64,000 bases of DNA, taken from contig JAFIEO010000022.1 in assembly GCA_020832445.1 (NCBI GenBank), positions 1 through 64,000 of the forward strand, read 5' to 3'. The DNA is from Paracoccaceae bacterium. Lineage in GTDB: Bacteria > Pseudomonadota > Alphaproteobacteria > Rhodobacterales > Rhodobacteraceae. Within the stretch, counting starts at the first letter, position 1, and each line of letters opens with the position of its first letter. A model generated the notes under the pieces. The model was not told the DNA's origin, searched no databases, and saw nothing but the letters and a program-made list of their open reading frames with translations. The position numbers were made by a program, and so were the translations under genes. This document shows positions 45,984 through 55,871 of the stretch, piece by piece.

Positions 45984-46624
45984 ATATCATACTGATCGGC
46001 CCACCGGGTGCGGGCAAAGGCACTCAAGCGAAACGCCTTGTGACGGAGCGTGGCATGGTGCAGCTGTCCACCGGCGACATGCTGCGCGAGGCCAAGACTT
46101 CGGGCACGGAAATGGGCAATCTGGTTGCCGATGTGATGGCCCGCGGCGAACTGGTCACAGATGAAATCGTCATTGGCCTGATCGCTGAGAAGCTGGACAG
46201 TCTGGGTGGCGCGGGGGCCATCTTTGACGGGTTCCCACGCACATTGGCCCAAGCTGATGCGTTGGAAGCGCTTATGTCGTCCAAAGGCAGTGCCATCGAT
46301 CATGTTGTCGAAATGCGCGTGGATGATGATGCCTTGGTGGCCCGTATCACCGGACGCTTCACCTGCGCAACCTGCGGAGAGGTGTATCACGACACCACAC
46401 GCCCGCTGAAAACGGCAGGCGTTTGTGACGTGTGCGGCGGGACCGAATTCACGCGCCGCGCGGATGATACCGAAGATGCGCTGCGCACCCGTCTGATGGC
46501 CTATTACAAGCAGACCTCCCCCCTGCTGGGCTATTACCATGCCAAGGGTCGGCTTGAAGTCGTCGATGGCATGGGCGAGATGGACACGGTTTCCGCCAAG
46601 ATTTCCAGCATCCTGACACCGTGA
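45980..46624 (+). CDS. adk: Adenylate kinase
   Basis: 214 residues, long-lid type. P-loop [11 protein letters not shown] at 7-17, [11 protein letters not shown], and a zinc-binding LID with [10 protein letters not shown] and CDVCGG (four cysteines), a form common in Alphaproteobacteria. Interconverts ATP, ADP and AMP. It overlaps the secY stop and is followed by a 202-base spacer before rpsM that contains a hairpin. Confidence 0.98.
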
Positions 46625-46718
46625 TCATCAGGGCCGCAGAACTGGCCGATAGGCAGTCGCTGCATTGGCCTTGACCTTTGGCGCGAAAACGCATACGCGA
46701 CACACTCATACGCAGAAT

Positions 46719-46739
46719 CGCGCCCTGTTTCGGGGCGCG
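46719..46739 (+). terminator. Hairpin in the adk-rpsM spacer
   Basis: CGCGCCC (46719-46725) and GGGCGCG (46733-46739) form a 7-bp stem with a 7-base loop, followed by GTGTTGTTT, a weak U-rich tail. It could partly terminate the secY-adk transcript ahead of rpsM. Confidence 0.5.
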
Positions 46740-46826
46740 GTGTTGTTTAAAATGCACGCGGGCCATGCCCCCGTGTTGTGAAAAAAGGTTCTGGGATTAC
46801 GGAACCGCAACGAAAGGAAGACCCGC

Positions 46827-47195
46827 GTGGCACGTATTGCTGGCGTAAACATCCCGACGGGGAAGCGCGTCCCCATCGCCCTGACTTATATTCATGGCAT
46901 CGGTTCGAAATTCGCGCATCAAGTCTGCGAAGCAGTCAATATTGACACTTCACGTCGTATCAATGAATTGTCGGACGCCGAAGTTCTGGCAGTTCGTGAA
47001 TATATTGACGCGAATTTCACTGTTGAAGGTGACCTGCGCCGCGAAGTTCAGATGAACATCAAACGCATGATGGACATCGGCTCTTATCGTGGTCTGCGCC
47101 ATCGTCGCAACCTCCCTGTGCGCGGTCAGCGCACGCACACCAATGCGCGCACGCGCAAAGGTCCGGCAAAAGCTATTGCCGGCAAGAAGAAATAA
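46827..47195 (+). CDS. rpsM: 30S ribosomal protein S13
   Basis: 122 residues with a GTG start (46827), preceded by AAAGGAAG. Core motifs [19 protein letters not shown], and the C-terminal [22 protein letters not shown] are canonical. It contacts the head of the 30S subunit and the P-site tRNA. Followed by rpsK after 15 bases. Confidence 0.98.
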   Translation: MARIAGVNIPTGKRVPIALTYIHGIGSKFAHQVCEAVNIDTSRRINELSDAEVLAVREYIDANFTVEGDLRREVQMNIKRMMDIGSYRGLRHRRNLPVRGQRTHTNARTRKGPAKAIAGKKK

Positions 47196-47210
47196 GGGAA
47201 GGGTTCAGAA

Positions 47211-47600
47211 ATGGCTCGTGATAAAACCCGCGTTAAGCGGAAGGTCCGCAAGAATATTGCCGCTGGCGTCGCACATGTGAATTCCAGCTTCAACAACACG
47301 AAAATCCTGATCTCTGACGTTCAGGGTAATGCGATTTCGTGGTCCTCTGCCGGCACAATGGGGTTCAAAGGGTCGCGTAAATCGACACCTTATGCCGCCC
47401 AGCTTGCCGCAGAAGATGCTGGCAAAAAAGCACAAGAGCATGGTGTGAAAACTTTGGAAGTCGAAGTTCAGGGTCCAGGGTCGGGTCGTGAATCGGCACT
47501 GCGTGCGCTGGCCGCTGCCGGTTTCAACATCACATCTATTCGTGATGTCACGCCAATGGCGCATAACGGCTGCCGCCCACCCAAGCGCCGCCGCGTCTAA
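47211..47600 (+). CDS. rpsK: 30S ribosomal protein S11
   Basis: 129 residues. Signature segments [51 protein letters not shown] and the C-terminal [18 protein letters not shown] are present. It forms the platform part of the mRNA exit site. rpoA follows after 114 bases. Confidence 0.98.
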   Translation: MARDKTRVKRKVRKNIAAGVAHVNSSFNNTKILISDVQGNAISWSSAGTMGFKGSRKSTPYAAQLAAEDAGKKAQEHGVKTLEVEVQGPGSGRESALRALAAAGFNITSIRDVTPMAHNGCRPPKRRRV

Positions 47601-47714
47601 TTCAGCAGATTTACAGGTCGGGCTGCGCATATCCGCGCGGCCCGATTACGTCATTATAGATCCTCGGGCGTTGTGTTGCTGGGTCATGGCAATGCGACAG
47701 GAATGGAGGCGACC

Positions 47715-48731
47715 ATGATCCATAAAAATTGGCAAGAACTCATAAAACCTGTGCAGCTTGATATCAAGCAAGGCGCAGATGCAAACCGCAGTGCAACTGT
47801 CACCGCAGAACCGCTGGAACGCGGCTTTGGTCTGACGCTGGGCAATGCATTGCGTCGCGTGCTGATGTCGTCGCTGCAAGGTGCTGCAATTACATCTGTC
47901 CAAATCGACAATGTCCTGCACGAATTTTCGTCCGTGCCGGGTGTGCGCGAAGATGTGACCGACATTGTGCTGAACTTGAAAAGTGTTGCGTTGCGCATGG
48001 ATGTCGAAGGGCCAAAGCGCGTGTCGCTGTCGGCACAGGGTCCGGGCATCGTGACCGCAGGCGACATCACCACCAGCGCGGGTATCGAGGTTCTGAACAA
48101 GGAACTGGTTATTTGTCACCTTGATGATGGCGCGTCCGTTTACATGGAACTGACCATCAACACCGGCAAAGGCTATGTTTCAGCCGACAAGAACCGCCCC
48201 GAAGATGCACCAATCGGGCTTATCCCGATTGATGCGATCTTCTCGCCGGTGCGCAAGGTCAGCTACGAAGTTCAGCCTACCCGTGAAGGGCAGGTTCTGG
48301 ACTATGACAAACTGACGATGAAAATCGAAACCGACGGGTCGGTCACACCAGAAGATTCCGTGGCTTATGCCGCGCGTATTCTGCAAGACCAGCTTCAGGT
48401 CTTTGTCAACTTCGACGAACCCGAAGCCGCTGGTGCGAAAGATGCCGATGACGGACTGGAGTTCAACCCGCTTCTGCTGAAGAAAGTGGACGAGCTGGAA
48501 CTGTCTGTCCGTTCGGCCAACTGCCTGAAAAACGACAATATCGTTTATATCGGCGATCTGATCCAGAAGACCGAGGCAGAGATGCTGCGCACCCCGAATT
48601 TCGGGCGCAAGTCGCTGAACGAAATCAAGGAAGTTTTGTCGGGCATGGGCCTGCATCTGGGTATGGATGTAGAAGAATGGCCGCCTGAGAATATTGACGA
48701 ACTGGCCAAACGGTTTGAAGACCAGTTCTGA
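47715..48731 (+). CDS. rpoA: RNA polymerase alpha subunit
   Basis: 338 residues from the ATG at 47715, preceded by GGAGG; an upstream in-frame ATG is spurious. The N-terminal dimerisation domain has [24 protein letters not shown]; the C-terminal domain that binds UP elements and activators has [17 protein letters not shown] and [13 protein letters not shown]. Followed by a 159-base spacer with a hairpin and then rplQ. Confidence 0.98.
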   Translation: MIHKNWQELIKPVQLDIKQGADANRSATVTAEPLERGFGLTLGNALRRVLMSSLQGAAITSVQIDNVLHEFSSVPGVREDVTDIVLNLKSVALRMDVEGPKRVSLSAQGPGIVTAGDITTSAGIEVLNKELVICHLDDGASVYMELTINTGKGYVSADKNRPEDAPIGLIPIDAIFSPVRKVSYEVQPTREGQVLDYDKLTMKIETDGSVTPEDSVAYAARILQDQLQVFVNFDEPEAAGAKDADDGLEFNPLLLKKVDELELSVRSANCLKNDNIVYIGDLIQKTEAEMLRTPNFGRKSLNEIKEVLSGMGLHLGMDVEEWPPENIDELAKRFEDQF

Positions 48732-48768
48732 GGGGTGGGGCATCTAGGCGCCCCGCCTTCAAGAAAAA

Positions 48769-48802
48769 GCGTAGGGCGCGTGCATTTGCGCGCGCCCTAC
48801 GC
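48769..48802 (+). other. 12-bp hairpin in the rpoA-rplQ spacer
   Basis: GCGTAGGGCGCG (48769-48780) and CGCGCCCTACGC (48791-48802) are perfect inverted repeats with a 10-base loop. The following bases are GC-rich (CACCTGGG), so it lacks the U-tract of a terminator. It may protect the rpoA mRNA 3' region or direct processing. Confidence 0.7.
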
Positions 48803-48890
48803 CACCTGGGCCAAAAGCCCCAAGGAGAGCCGTGGTCACGCAATCCACGGCCAGACAAAGTAAAAATGACGACGTTAAAGGAGATATCAC

Positions 48891-49310
48891 ATGCGTCACG
48901 CCAGAGGTTACCGCCGCCTGAACCGCACCCATGAGCACCGCAAGGCGCTGTTTGCGAATATGTCAGGCTCGCTCATTGAACATGAGCAGATCAAAACCAC
49001 CCTGCCCAAAGCCAAGGAACTGCGCCCGATCATCGAAAAACTGATCACGCTGGCCAAGCGCGGCGACCTGCATGCGCGTCGTCAGGCCGCATCGCAGCTG
49101 AAGCAGGACATGCATGTTGCCAAGCTGTTCGAAATTCTTGGCCCGCGTTACAAGGACCGTCAGGGCGGCTATGTCCGTATCATGAAAGCCGGTTTCCGCT
49201 ATGGTGACATGGCGCCCATGGCGATCATCGAATTCGTCGAACGTGACGTTTCCGCAAAAGGCGCAGCCGATCTGGCCCGTCTGGAAGCCGAGGACGCGAC
49301 CGAAGAATAA
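48891..49310 (+). CDS. rplQ: 50S ribosomal protein L17
   Basis: 139 residues. Canonical N-terminus [20 protein letters not shown] and [39 protein letters not shown] follows. AAAGGAG precedes the ATG. Last gene of the ribosomal cluster, ended by a strong terminator. Confidence 0.98.
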   Translation: MRHARGYRRLNRTHEHRKALFANMSGSLIEHEQIKTTLPKAKELRPIIEKLITLAKRGDLHARRQAASQLKQDMHVAKLFEILGPRYKDRQGGYVRIMKAGFRYGDMAPMAIIEFVERDVSAKGAADLARLEAEDATEE

Positions 49311-49338
49311 GCCTGCGCCCCGCGCAGCGTGACTTATG

Positions 49339-49369
49339 AAAAAGCCCGCACCGGATGTGCGGGCTTTTT
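49339..49369 (+). terminator. Rho-independent terminator after rplQ
   Basis: AAAAAGCCCGCAC (49339-49351) and GTGCGGGCTTTTT (49357-49369) form a 13-bp stem with a 5-base loop, 28 bases after the rplQ stop. Confidence 0.94.
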
Positions 49370-49372
49370 GCG

Positions 49373-49402
49373 TTGAATTGTCTGCGGGCGGATACCTATA
49401 TC
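49373..49402 (+). promoter_or_regulatory. Candidate promoter of the DegP-type protease
   Basis: TTGAAT (49373-49378) and TATATC (49397-49402) with an 18-base spacer, directly after the rplQ terminator and 35 bases before the chosen ATG. Confidence 0.4.
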
Positions 49403-49437
49403 ATAGGAAATGCCGGTTCAGAAAAGGGAATGCGTTT

Positions 49438-50823
49438 ATGCGTCTTGTAGTTGTGCTTGCGATGGTTTGCGCAGCAATATTTCCTGCGGCTGCGTCGTCG
49501 CAATCCGTGCCCGAAACATTGGGTCAGGTGCAGCTTAGCTTTGCACCTGTTGTGCGTCATGCCGCCCCTGCCGTTGTCAATATTTATGCCCAGCGCATTG
49601 TCGCGCAGCGCCAAAGCCCCTTTGCCGATGATCCGTTTTTCGGAAATTTGTTCCGTGATTTCGGTCAGATCACACCACGCGTGCAGGACTCGCTCGGGTC
49701 AGGGGTCATCGTGTCTGACGACGGGATTGTTGTGTCCAACTTCCATGTTGTGGGCAATGCGACCGAAATTCGTGTCGTGCTGAATGACCGGCGTGAATAT
49801 GATGCAGATATTGTCCTGACCGATGAAGAAAGCGACCTTGCCATTCTGAAGCTGCGCAACGCGTCCGATTTGTCAGTTCTGGAATTTGCCGATTCCGATC
49901 AGGTTGAGGTGGGCGAGCTGGTGCTGGCCATTGGCAACCCGTTCGGGGTGGGGCAAACCGTGTCCAGCGGCATAATATCCGGCCTTGCACGCTCTGGCAT
50001 CGCGGTGGGGTCTGGGCGCGGCTATTTCATCCAGACGGATGCCCCCATCAACCCCGGCAATTCAGGCGGCGCACTGGTAGATATGCAAGGGCGGCTGGTG
50101 GGCGTGAATACAGCAATCATCACACGCTCTGGCGCATCGCATGGAATTGGCTTCGCCATTCCTGCCAATCTGGTGGCGCAAGTGGTGGAACAGGCGCGCG
50201 ACGGGCAGACACGGTTTCAGCGCCCATGGGCTGGTGTCACCGCGCAGGCGGTCGATGCCTCCCTTGCGCAAGCCTTTGACCAGCCCATCCCCGAAGGTGT
50301 CATCTTGCTGGACCTGCACCCTGACAGCCCGTTGTCTGAAGCGGGCCTGCAACGTGGCGATATTGTCCTGAGCGTGGATGGCGCGGCGGTCAATTCGGCA
50401 CCGGAAATGATGTTCCGGCTGGCCAGTCAGGGTATCGGATCATCATCCCAGCTGACCTACCGGCACGGCGATGACATACGCACGACACGCATGAACCTGA
50501 TAGCCCCGCCGGAAACACCGGACCGTCAGGCGCGCAGTGTTGACGGGCGTTCCGCGCTGCGCGGCTTGTCGGTCGCGCGCATCAATCCCGGCGTTATCGC
50601 GGAATTCAACCTGTCGCCAAGCGCAGAAGGTGTGCTGGCAACCAGCGTTCAGGATTTTGCCGCCCGCACAGGATTGCGCACAGGCGATATTTTGCTGGCC
50701 ATCAATGGTGAAGATGTGCGCACCACCGATGACGTGCTGCGCCTGAGTGGCAGCCAGTCGCGGAACTGGCATATCGACGTCTTGCGCGATGGCAGGCGGG
50801 TTTCTCTGCGGTTCCGGATATGA
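49438..50823 (+). CDS. DegP/HtrA-type periplasmic serine protease
   Basis: 461 residues from the ATG at 49438. A signal peptide (hydrophobic residues 3-20, cleavage near ASSQS) sends it to the periplasm. The trypsin-like domain has His103 (SNFHVVG), Asp133 (ESDLAIL) and Ser209 (NPGNSGG), followed by two PDZ domains (about 275-355 and 370-455). It should degrade or refold misfolded envelope proteins. No adjacent mucD-type regulator or sigma-E genes are present. rarA follows on the same strand after 48 bases. Confidence 0.95.
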   Translation: MRLVVVLAMVCAAIFPAAASSQSVPETLGQVQLSFAPVVRHAAPAVVNIYAQRIVAQRQSPFADDPFFGNLFRDFGQITPRVQDSLGSGVIVSDDGIVVSNFHVVGNATEIRVVLNDRREYDADIVLTDEESDLAILKLRNASDLSVLEFADSDQVEVGELVLAIGNPFGVGQTVSSGIISGLARSGIAVGSGRGYFIQTDAPINPGNSGGALVDMQGRLVGVNTAIITRSGASHGIGFAIPANLVAQVVEQARDGQTRFQRPWAGVTAQAVDASLAQAFDQPIPEGVILLDLHPDSPLSEAGLQRGDIVLSVDGAAVNSAPEMMFRLASQGIGSSSQLTYRHGDDIRTTRMNLIAPPETPDRQARSVDGRSALRGLSVARINPGVIAEFNLSPSAEGVLATSVQDFAARTGLRTGDILLAINGEDVRTTDDVLRLSGSQSRNWHIDVLRDGRRVSLRFRI

Positions 50824-50871
50824 CAGTATTTCGCCCTTTTACTGGCGCATGCATGGGCGTAGCCTGTGGCT

Positions 50872-52182
50872 ATGCCTGATCTGTTTGACACATCCGACGA
50901 TGCAGCCCCGCCCAGCGCCAACCGCCCGTTGGCAGACCGGCTGCGGCCTGCCGATCTGACACAGGTTATCGGTCAGGACAAGGCATTGGGACCAGACGGC
51001 CCGTTGGGGGCAATGCTTGCCAGCGGGCAACTGGCGTCCCTGGTGCTGTGGGGGCCGCCCGGTGTGGGTAAAACCACGATTGCGCGCCTGCTGGCCCATC
51101 AGACCGACATGCATTTCATCCAGATCAGCGCCATTTTTACCGGCGTGCCTGATCTGCGTAAAGTGTTCGAGCAGGCCAAGATGCGCCGCCAGAACGGGCG
51201 CGGCACATTGCTGTTTGTGGACGAAATCCACCGTTTCAACAAATCCCAACAAGACAGCTTTCTGCCCCATATGGAAGATGGCACCATCACTTTGGTGGGG
51301 GCCACGACGGAAAACCCGTCTTTTGAACTGAACGCCGCGTTGTTGTCGCGCGCGCAGGTTATTGTTCTGGAACGCCTGACACTGGCTGCGCTGGAACGTC
51401 TGGCCCAGCACGCGGAACAGGAACTGGCACGCCCCCTGCCCCTGACCGGCCCCGCCCGCGAGGCGTTGTTGGAAATGGCCGACGGGGATGGCCGCGCGCT
51501 TTTGAACCTGATCGAACAGGTCATGGGCTGGAAGGTGACGGGGAAACTGGACACCCACGCCCTTGCGCAGCGCCTGATGCGGCGCGCGGCGCAATATGAC
51601 AAGGGCGGTGATGCGCATTACAACTTGATATCGGCGCTGCATAAATCCGTGCGCGGGTCGGACCCTGACGCGGCGCTGTATTGGTTCGCGCGCATGATCG
51701 ATGGCGGCGAAGACCCGCGCTACCTGGCCCGCCGCCTGGCACGCATGGCGGTCGAGGATATTGGCCTTGCCGACCCGCAGGCGCAGCAGATCTGCCTTGA
51801 AGCATGGCAAAGCTATGAACGGCTGGGCAGCCCCGAAGGCGATCTGGCACTGGCGCAGGCGGTCATCTATCTGGCGCTCGCCCCCAAATCGAACGCAGGC
51901 TATGTGGCATGGAAAGGGGCGCTGGCACTGGCCAAGAAAACCGGATCAACCGTGCCGCCCAAACACATTCTAAACGCGCCGACCAAGCTGATGAAAGATC
52001 AGGGCTATGGCGAAGGCTATGCCTATGATCACGATGCCGAGGACGGGTTTTCAGGGCAGGATTACTTCCCCGAAGGGGTGAAACGCCCGGTGCTGTATCA
52101 CCCCGCCGAACGCGGCTTTGAACGCGAATTGTCCAAGCGTGTGGCATGGTTCGCCAAATTGCGCGCAAAACGCGCGCAATAG
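50872..52182 (+). CDS. rarA: Replication-associated recombination protein A (RarA/MgsA)
   Basis: 436 residues from the ATG at 50872; a GTG two codons upstream is possible. AAA+ ATPase with Walker A GPPGVGKTT at 61-69, Walker B LLFVDEIHRF, and the sensor 1 segment GATTENPSFE. The C-terminal tetramerisation part carries ALYWFARMIDGGEDPRYLARRL. It acts at stalled replication forks. It probably shares a transcript with the upstream protease gene. Confidence 0.96.
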   Translation: MPDLFDTSDDAAPPSANRPLADRLRPADLTQVIGQDKALGPDGPLGAMLASGQLASLVLWGPPGVGKTTIARLLAHQTDMHFIQISAIFTGVPDLRKVFEQAKMRRQNGRGTLLFVDEIHRFNKSQQDSFLPHMEDGTITLVGATTENPSFELNAALLSRAQVIVLERLTLAALERLAQHAEQELARPLPLTGPAREALLEMADGDGRALLNLIEQVMGWKVTGKLDTHALAQRLMRRAAQYDKGGDAHYNLISALHKSVRGSDPDAALYWFARMIDGGEDPRYLARRLARMAVEDIGLADPQAQQICLEAWQSYERLGSPEGDLALAQAVIYLALAPKSNAGYVAWKGALALAKKTGSTVPPKHILNAPTKLMKDQGYGEGYAYDHDAEDGFSGQDYFPEGVKRPVLYHPAERGFERELSKRVAWFAKLRAKRAQ

Positions 52183-52311
52183 CCTGTTGCCCTGCGTGTG
52201 TTTTGGCAAGATGCCGCGCTGATCCGCACGTCAGGGGGGCCGCGCGCAGGGCAATCGGTTGACAACAGGCCACGGGCAGGAAAAGGAAGGGCCACACACA
52301 AGGAACAGATC

Positions 52312-53349
52312 ATGAGCGCAGTGCAAACACGACAGGTGGGGCCGGAAGATGGCGGGCAAAGGCTGGATCGCTGGCTGAAGCGGCAATTCCCGCAGATCAC
52401 ACAAATCCTGATCGAGAAAGCCTGCCGCAAGGGCGAAATCCGCGTTGATGGCGGGCGGGTCAAGGCGTCCAGCCGCATCGAGGCTGGCCAGACCGTGCGC
52501 ATCCCGCCCCTGCCCGACACACCCGCAGCCCCCCCCACACCGAAAACAGGCATATCGCCCGCCGATGCCGAGATGATCCAGCGCGCCGTTCTTTGGAAAG
52601 ATGCCCATATCATCGCGCTGAACAAGCCTGCCGGTCTGCCCAGTCAGGGCGGCAGCGGACAGGGCGCGCGCCATGTCGACGGGCTGACCGAGGCATTGAC
52701 CTTCGGGTTCAAGGAACGCCCCGTTCTGGTGCACAGGCTGGACAAGGACACGTCGGGGGTGCTGCTGCTGGCGCGCACCCCGCGCGTGGCCCGCCGTCTG
52801 GCCGAAGCCTTTCGCCACCGTGAAGCGCGCAAGATATACTGGGCGCTGGTCGCGGGTGTTCCCCAGCCTGCCAAGGGCACAATCCGTTACGGCTTGTTGA
52901 AAACCGGCGGGCGCGGTGCAGGCGAGAAAATGCGCTGCATCCACCCCGCCGAAGTGGACCAGACCGAAGGCGCGAAACGTGCCATGACCGAATTCGCGGT
53001 TCTGGAACGGCTGGCGGGGCGTGCGGCATGGATGGCACTGTCGCCCATCACGGGCCGCACCCACCAGTTGCGCGCACATATGGCAGAAATTGGCCATCCC
53101 ATCATGGGCGATGGCAAATATGGCGGGTCTGCGCAGGAAAATCTGGGCGATGGCTGGGGCGCAGGTATCGGCGGCGCGGTCAGCCGCAAGCTGCATCTGC
53201 ATGCGCGGTCCTTGCGGATCATGCATCCGGTTACCAACAATCTGCTGGACCTGACCGCCCCGTTGCCAGACCATATGGAACAAAGCTGGAAACTGTTTGG
53301 CTGGAATGCACGCGATGTACCAGCCAACCCGTTCGAGGATGAAACATGA
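52312..53349 (+). CDS. RluC/RluD-type 23S rRNA pseudouridine synthase
   Basis: 345 residues from the ATG at 52312, preceded by AAGGA. An N-terminal S4 RNA-binding domain (about 14-62, GGQRLDRWLKRQFPQITQ) is followed by the synthase domain with catalytic Asp144 in HRLDKDTSGVLLLAR and GRTHQLRAHMAEIGHPI. The RLDKDTSG context is that of RluC/RluD; RluC is likely but the exact uridines are not determinable. It overlaps the HAD gene by four bases (ATGA). Confidence 0.93.
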   Translation: MSAVQTRQVGPEDGGQRLDRWLKRQFPQITQILIEKACRKGEIRVDGGRVKASSRIEAGQTVRIPPLPDTPAAPPTPKTGISPADAEMIQRAVLWKDAHIIALNKPAGLPSQGGSGQGARHVDGLTEALTFGFKERPVLVHRLDKDTSGVLLLARTPRVARRLAEAFRHREARKIYWALVAGVPQPAKGTIRYGLLKTGGRGAGEKMRCIHPAEVDQTEGAKRAMTEFAVLERLAGRAAWMALSPITGRTHQLRAHMAEIGHPIMGDGKYGGSAQENLGDGWGAGIGGAVSRKLHLHARSLRIMHPVTNNLLDLTAPLPDHMEQSWKLFGWNARDVPANPFEDET

Positions 53350-54008
53350 CCCGACGCCTTGTCATTTTCGATGTGGATGGCACGCTTGTGGACAGTCAGG
53401 GCCATATTCTGGCGGCCATGGAACTGGCATTTGGCACAATTGGACATGACCTGCCGGCGCGCGCGCAGGTTCTGTCCATCGTGGGGCTGTCACTGCCTGT
53501 CGCAATGGCACGGCTGGCGCCGGAACTGGACCCGGCAGAACACTTGAAGCTGGTTGTCGCCTATAAGGACGCGTTTGCATCCTTGCGCGCGCAAGATCTG
53601 TCCCCTCTATATACCGGTGCAGCGGACGTGTTGGCCGGGCTGGCGATGCAAAGCGATCTGGTGCTTGGCATCGCAACCGGAAAGTCGCGGCGCGGGCTGG
53701 ACCATCTGGTTGCCGCGCACGGTTGGGCAGGACGGTTTGCCACGATGCAGGTGTCCGATGACCACCCGTCAAAACCGCATCCCGCGATGATCCATGCCTG
53801 TCTGCGCGAAACCGGCATTGCACCCGCGCATGCGGTCATGGTGGGCGACACCACCTATGATATGGACATGGCGCGCGCGGCGGGAATACATGCGCTTGGC
53901 GTCAGTTGGGGCTATCACCCTGCGGAGGCATTGGGTCCAGATGTCATAGATGATTTTGCGGCCCTGCCCGCGGCCTTGGGGCGCATCTGGGCAGCGGGGC
54001 AGGCATGA
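53346..54008 (+). CDS. HAD-IA family hydrolase
   Basis: 220 residues. Motif I FDVDGTLVDS has nucleophile Asp9 and Asp11; motif II is the threonine in GIATGKSRRG; motif III/IV is K(PH) then GDTTYDMDMARAAG. It resembles phosphoglycolate phosphatase-like enzymes, but the substrate is unknown. It overlaps rluC upstream and ATP12 downstream by four bases each, so the three genes form a coupled unit. Confidence 0.92.
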   Translation: MTRRLVIFDVDGTLVDSQGHILAAMELAFGTIGHDLPARAQVLSIVGLSLPVAMARLAPELDPAEHLKLVVAYKDAFASLRAQDLSPLYTGAADVLAGLAMQSDLVLGIATGKSRRGLDHLVAAHGWAGRFATMQVSDDHPSKPHPAMIHACLRETGIAPAHAVMVGDTTYDMDMARAAGIHALGVSWGYHPAEALGPDVIDDFAALPAALGRIWAAGQA

Positions 54009-54718
54009 GCGGTTGGGTCAAGAAACGTTTCTGGACGGACGCCGTAGTCGAGGCGGCAGAGGGCGGCTTCACTGTCACGCTGGACGGGCGTTCCCTGAAA
54101 ACACCGGCCAAGGCACCGCTGCTGGTGCCGACGCGTGCTTTCGCGAACCTGATCGCGGACGAATGGCGCGCACAGGGCGATGTCATAAACCCCGAAACAA
54201 TGCCAGCCACACGCGCAGCCAATGCCGCAATCGACAAGGTGCGTGGCCAGAAAACCGAAGTGACCGCGATGATCGCCGATTATGGCGACAGTGACCTGAC
54301 CTGTTACCGTGCGCAAGCCCCGCAGGAACTGGTCGCACGCGAGGCGCAGGCATGGGACCCGTTGCTGGACTGGGCCGCGCATCGCTACGGGATAAGACCG
54401 GCCACCTATGTCGGTGTGATCCACGCCCCGCAACCGGCGGCACTACTGGCCAGCATGCGCAAAGATGTAGAACGCCTTGATGCGTTCGAACTGACGGCCT
54501 TTCATGATCTGGTGTCAATGTCGGGATCGTTGATTATTGGTCTGGCAACACTCGACCAATTCGCCCCCCCACAGGACTTATGGACCGCATCCCGCGTGGA
54601 CGAGGATTGGCAGATACAGCAATGGGGCAGCGATGAAGACGCCGAAAGGCTGGCCGCAGGCCGCGAGCGCGCATTTCTGGACGCCGCACGCTTCTATTTT
54701 GCGCTTCAGTCCGCCTGA
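54005..54718 (+). CDS. ATP12-family F1-ATPase assembly chaperone
   Basis: 237 residues. Family motifs: FTVTLDGRSLKTPAKAPLLVPT, EWRAQGDVINPETMPATRAANAAID, DSDLTCYRA, and WDPLLDWAAHRYG. ATP12 binds the alpha subunit during F1 assembly in mitochondria and Alphaproteobacteria. No atp genes are near. Its last 13 bases overlap the end of the convergent SixA-like gene. Confidence 0.94.
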   Translation: MSGWVKKRFWTDAVVEAAEGGFTVTLDGRSLKTPAKAPLLVPTRAFANLIADEWRAQGDVINPETMPATRAANAAIDKVRGQKTEVTAMIADYGDSDLTCYRAQAPQELVAREAQAWDPLLDWAAHRYGIRPATYVGVIHAPQPAALLASMRKDVERLDAFELTAFHDLVSMSGSLIIGLATLDQFAPPQDLWTASRVDEDWQIQQWGSDEDAERLAAGRERAFLDAARFYFALQSA

Positions 54719-55218
54719 TCCAGATCGCGCGGCACAATGAACGCCACTGCCTGCCCGCTGCCATACCCCACAGCGCCCCAATCGGACGCGTCAAATTCAG
54801 CAACAAGCGTTGAACAGGTCGGATAGCGGCCAAAATCCGGGTGGGTCGGGGGCACGCGAAGCAACATACGCGCGAACGCCGCAATGCCCGGATTATGCCC
54901 GATCATGATGACCGTTTGCGCGCGCGCCGTGCGCAAGACGCGCATCATCACTTCCGGCCCTGCATGATACAGCGCCGCGTCAAACTGCGCGGGCACGGCT
55001 ACGGGAAATTCGGCCGCCAGGCGTTCCCATGTCTGGCGCGTGCGTGTCGCATCCGACACCAGCGCTTGCTGCGGCAGATAATCATTGCGCACCAGCCAGC
55101 GCCCGATCGCGGGGGCCGCACGTTGCCCGCGCGGGTTTAGCGGACGCATATGATCCGAATCCAGCGGGTTGTCCCAGTCGGATTTCGCGTGGCGTGTCAG
55201 GATCAGGCGTAGGGTCAT
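54706..55218 (-). CDS. SixA-like histidine phosphatase
   Basis: 170 residues, branch 2-type small histidine phosphatase. The RHG/RHA motif is TRHAKSDWDN with His10; the second catalytic histidine is in VIMIGHNPG. SixA dephosphorylates the HPt domain of phosphorelay kinases, but many relatives act on small molecules. It overlaps the Fe-S protein gene by four bases upstream and the convergent ATP12 gene by 13 bases. Confidence 0.9.
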   Translation of the reverse strand: MTLRLILTRHAKSDWDNPLDSDHMRPLNPRGQRAAPAIGRWLVRNDYLPQQALVSDATRTRQTWERLAAEFPVAVPAQFDAALYHAGPEVMMRVLRTARAQTVIMIGHNPGIAAFARMLLRVPPTHPDFGRYPTCSTLVAEFDASDWGAVGYGSGQAVAFIVPRDLDQAD

Positions 55219-55868
55219 GGGTGAAACTGCCTCATATGGAATGCAGATTGGTCGGGGTGCCTGCCAAAGGCGCGCGACACCGGACAGGCGGCCCGCACAG
55301 CGCAGCCCCCCGACATGCAGCGCTGACCGTCCGCACTGTCAAGGAACGCATGGCAGGCGGGCACATCATAGCCTTGCGGTGTCAATGCGCCCACAGGGCA
55401 GGCCGTGGTGCAGGGCTGCGCGCAGCCTGTGCAGGGGGGGGCTGCGGGGCGCGCGGGCTGGTCCAACATGTCAGCGAACCCCAAGGCCCCGCGAAAAGAC
55501 GCCCAAAGCCCTGCCGTGTCATGCACCAGAAATTGCACGGGCGACGACCAGACGCGGCCCGTTGCCAGCGCCCAACTGTAGAAAGGGTGCGGCGGCCGGA
55601 CGCCAAACGGATAGATTGCGCGCGCCCCCAGCTGCCGCGCCATCGCATCAATGACACGGCGCGACCAACGGTCCATGGGGTCTGGGGCACTGTCCATATA
55701 TTCGGGGCTGGCAGAGAAGGTTTTCCAAAAGCCCGGCTCATGCGGGCCAAGCAGAACCAGTGTCTGCACGCCATCCGGCAAATCTGCCTGATCGCGCCCG
55801 ACACTGCCCATGACAGCAAGTGCATGTGCCTGCGCCAGATCAGCAATGCGCCCCAGCACCTGCGGCAT
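55215..55868 (-). CDS. 4Fe-4S ferredoxin-type protein, QueG-like
   Basis: 217 residues. Cysteine motifs CTGCAQPCTTACPVGALTP and, further on, MSGGCAVRAACPVSRAF, fit one or two 4Fe-4S clusters as in the C-terminal part of epoxyqueuosine reductase (QueG), but the protein is only about 60 percent of QueG's length and lacks an obvious cobalamin-binding N-terminal half. It is thus likely a paralogous ferredoxin of unknown partner. It ends 4 bases after argB begins its own run (3-base gap) and overlaps SixA by four bases. Confidence 0.85.
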   Translation of the reverse strand: MPQVLGRIADLAQAHALAVMGSVGRDQADLPDGVQTLVLLGPHEPGFWKTFSASPEYMDSAPDPMDRWSRRVIDAMARQLGARAIYPFGVRPPHPFYSWALATGRVWSSPVQFLVHDTAGLWASFRGALGFADMLDQPARPAAPPCTGCAQPCTTACPVGALTPQGYDVPACHAFLDSADGQRCMSGGCAVRAACPVSRAFGRHPDQSAFHMRQFHP

Positions 55869-55871
55869 GCG

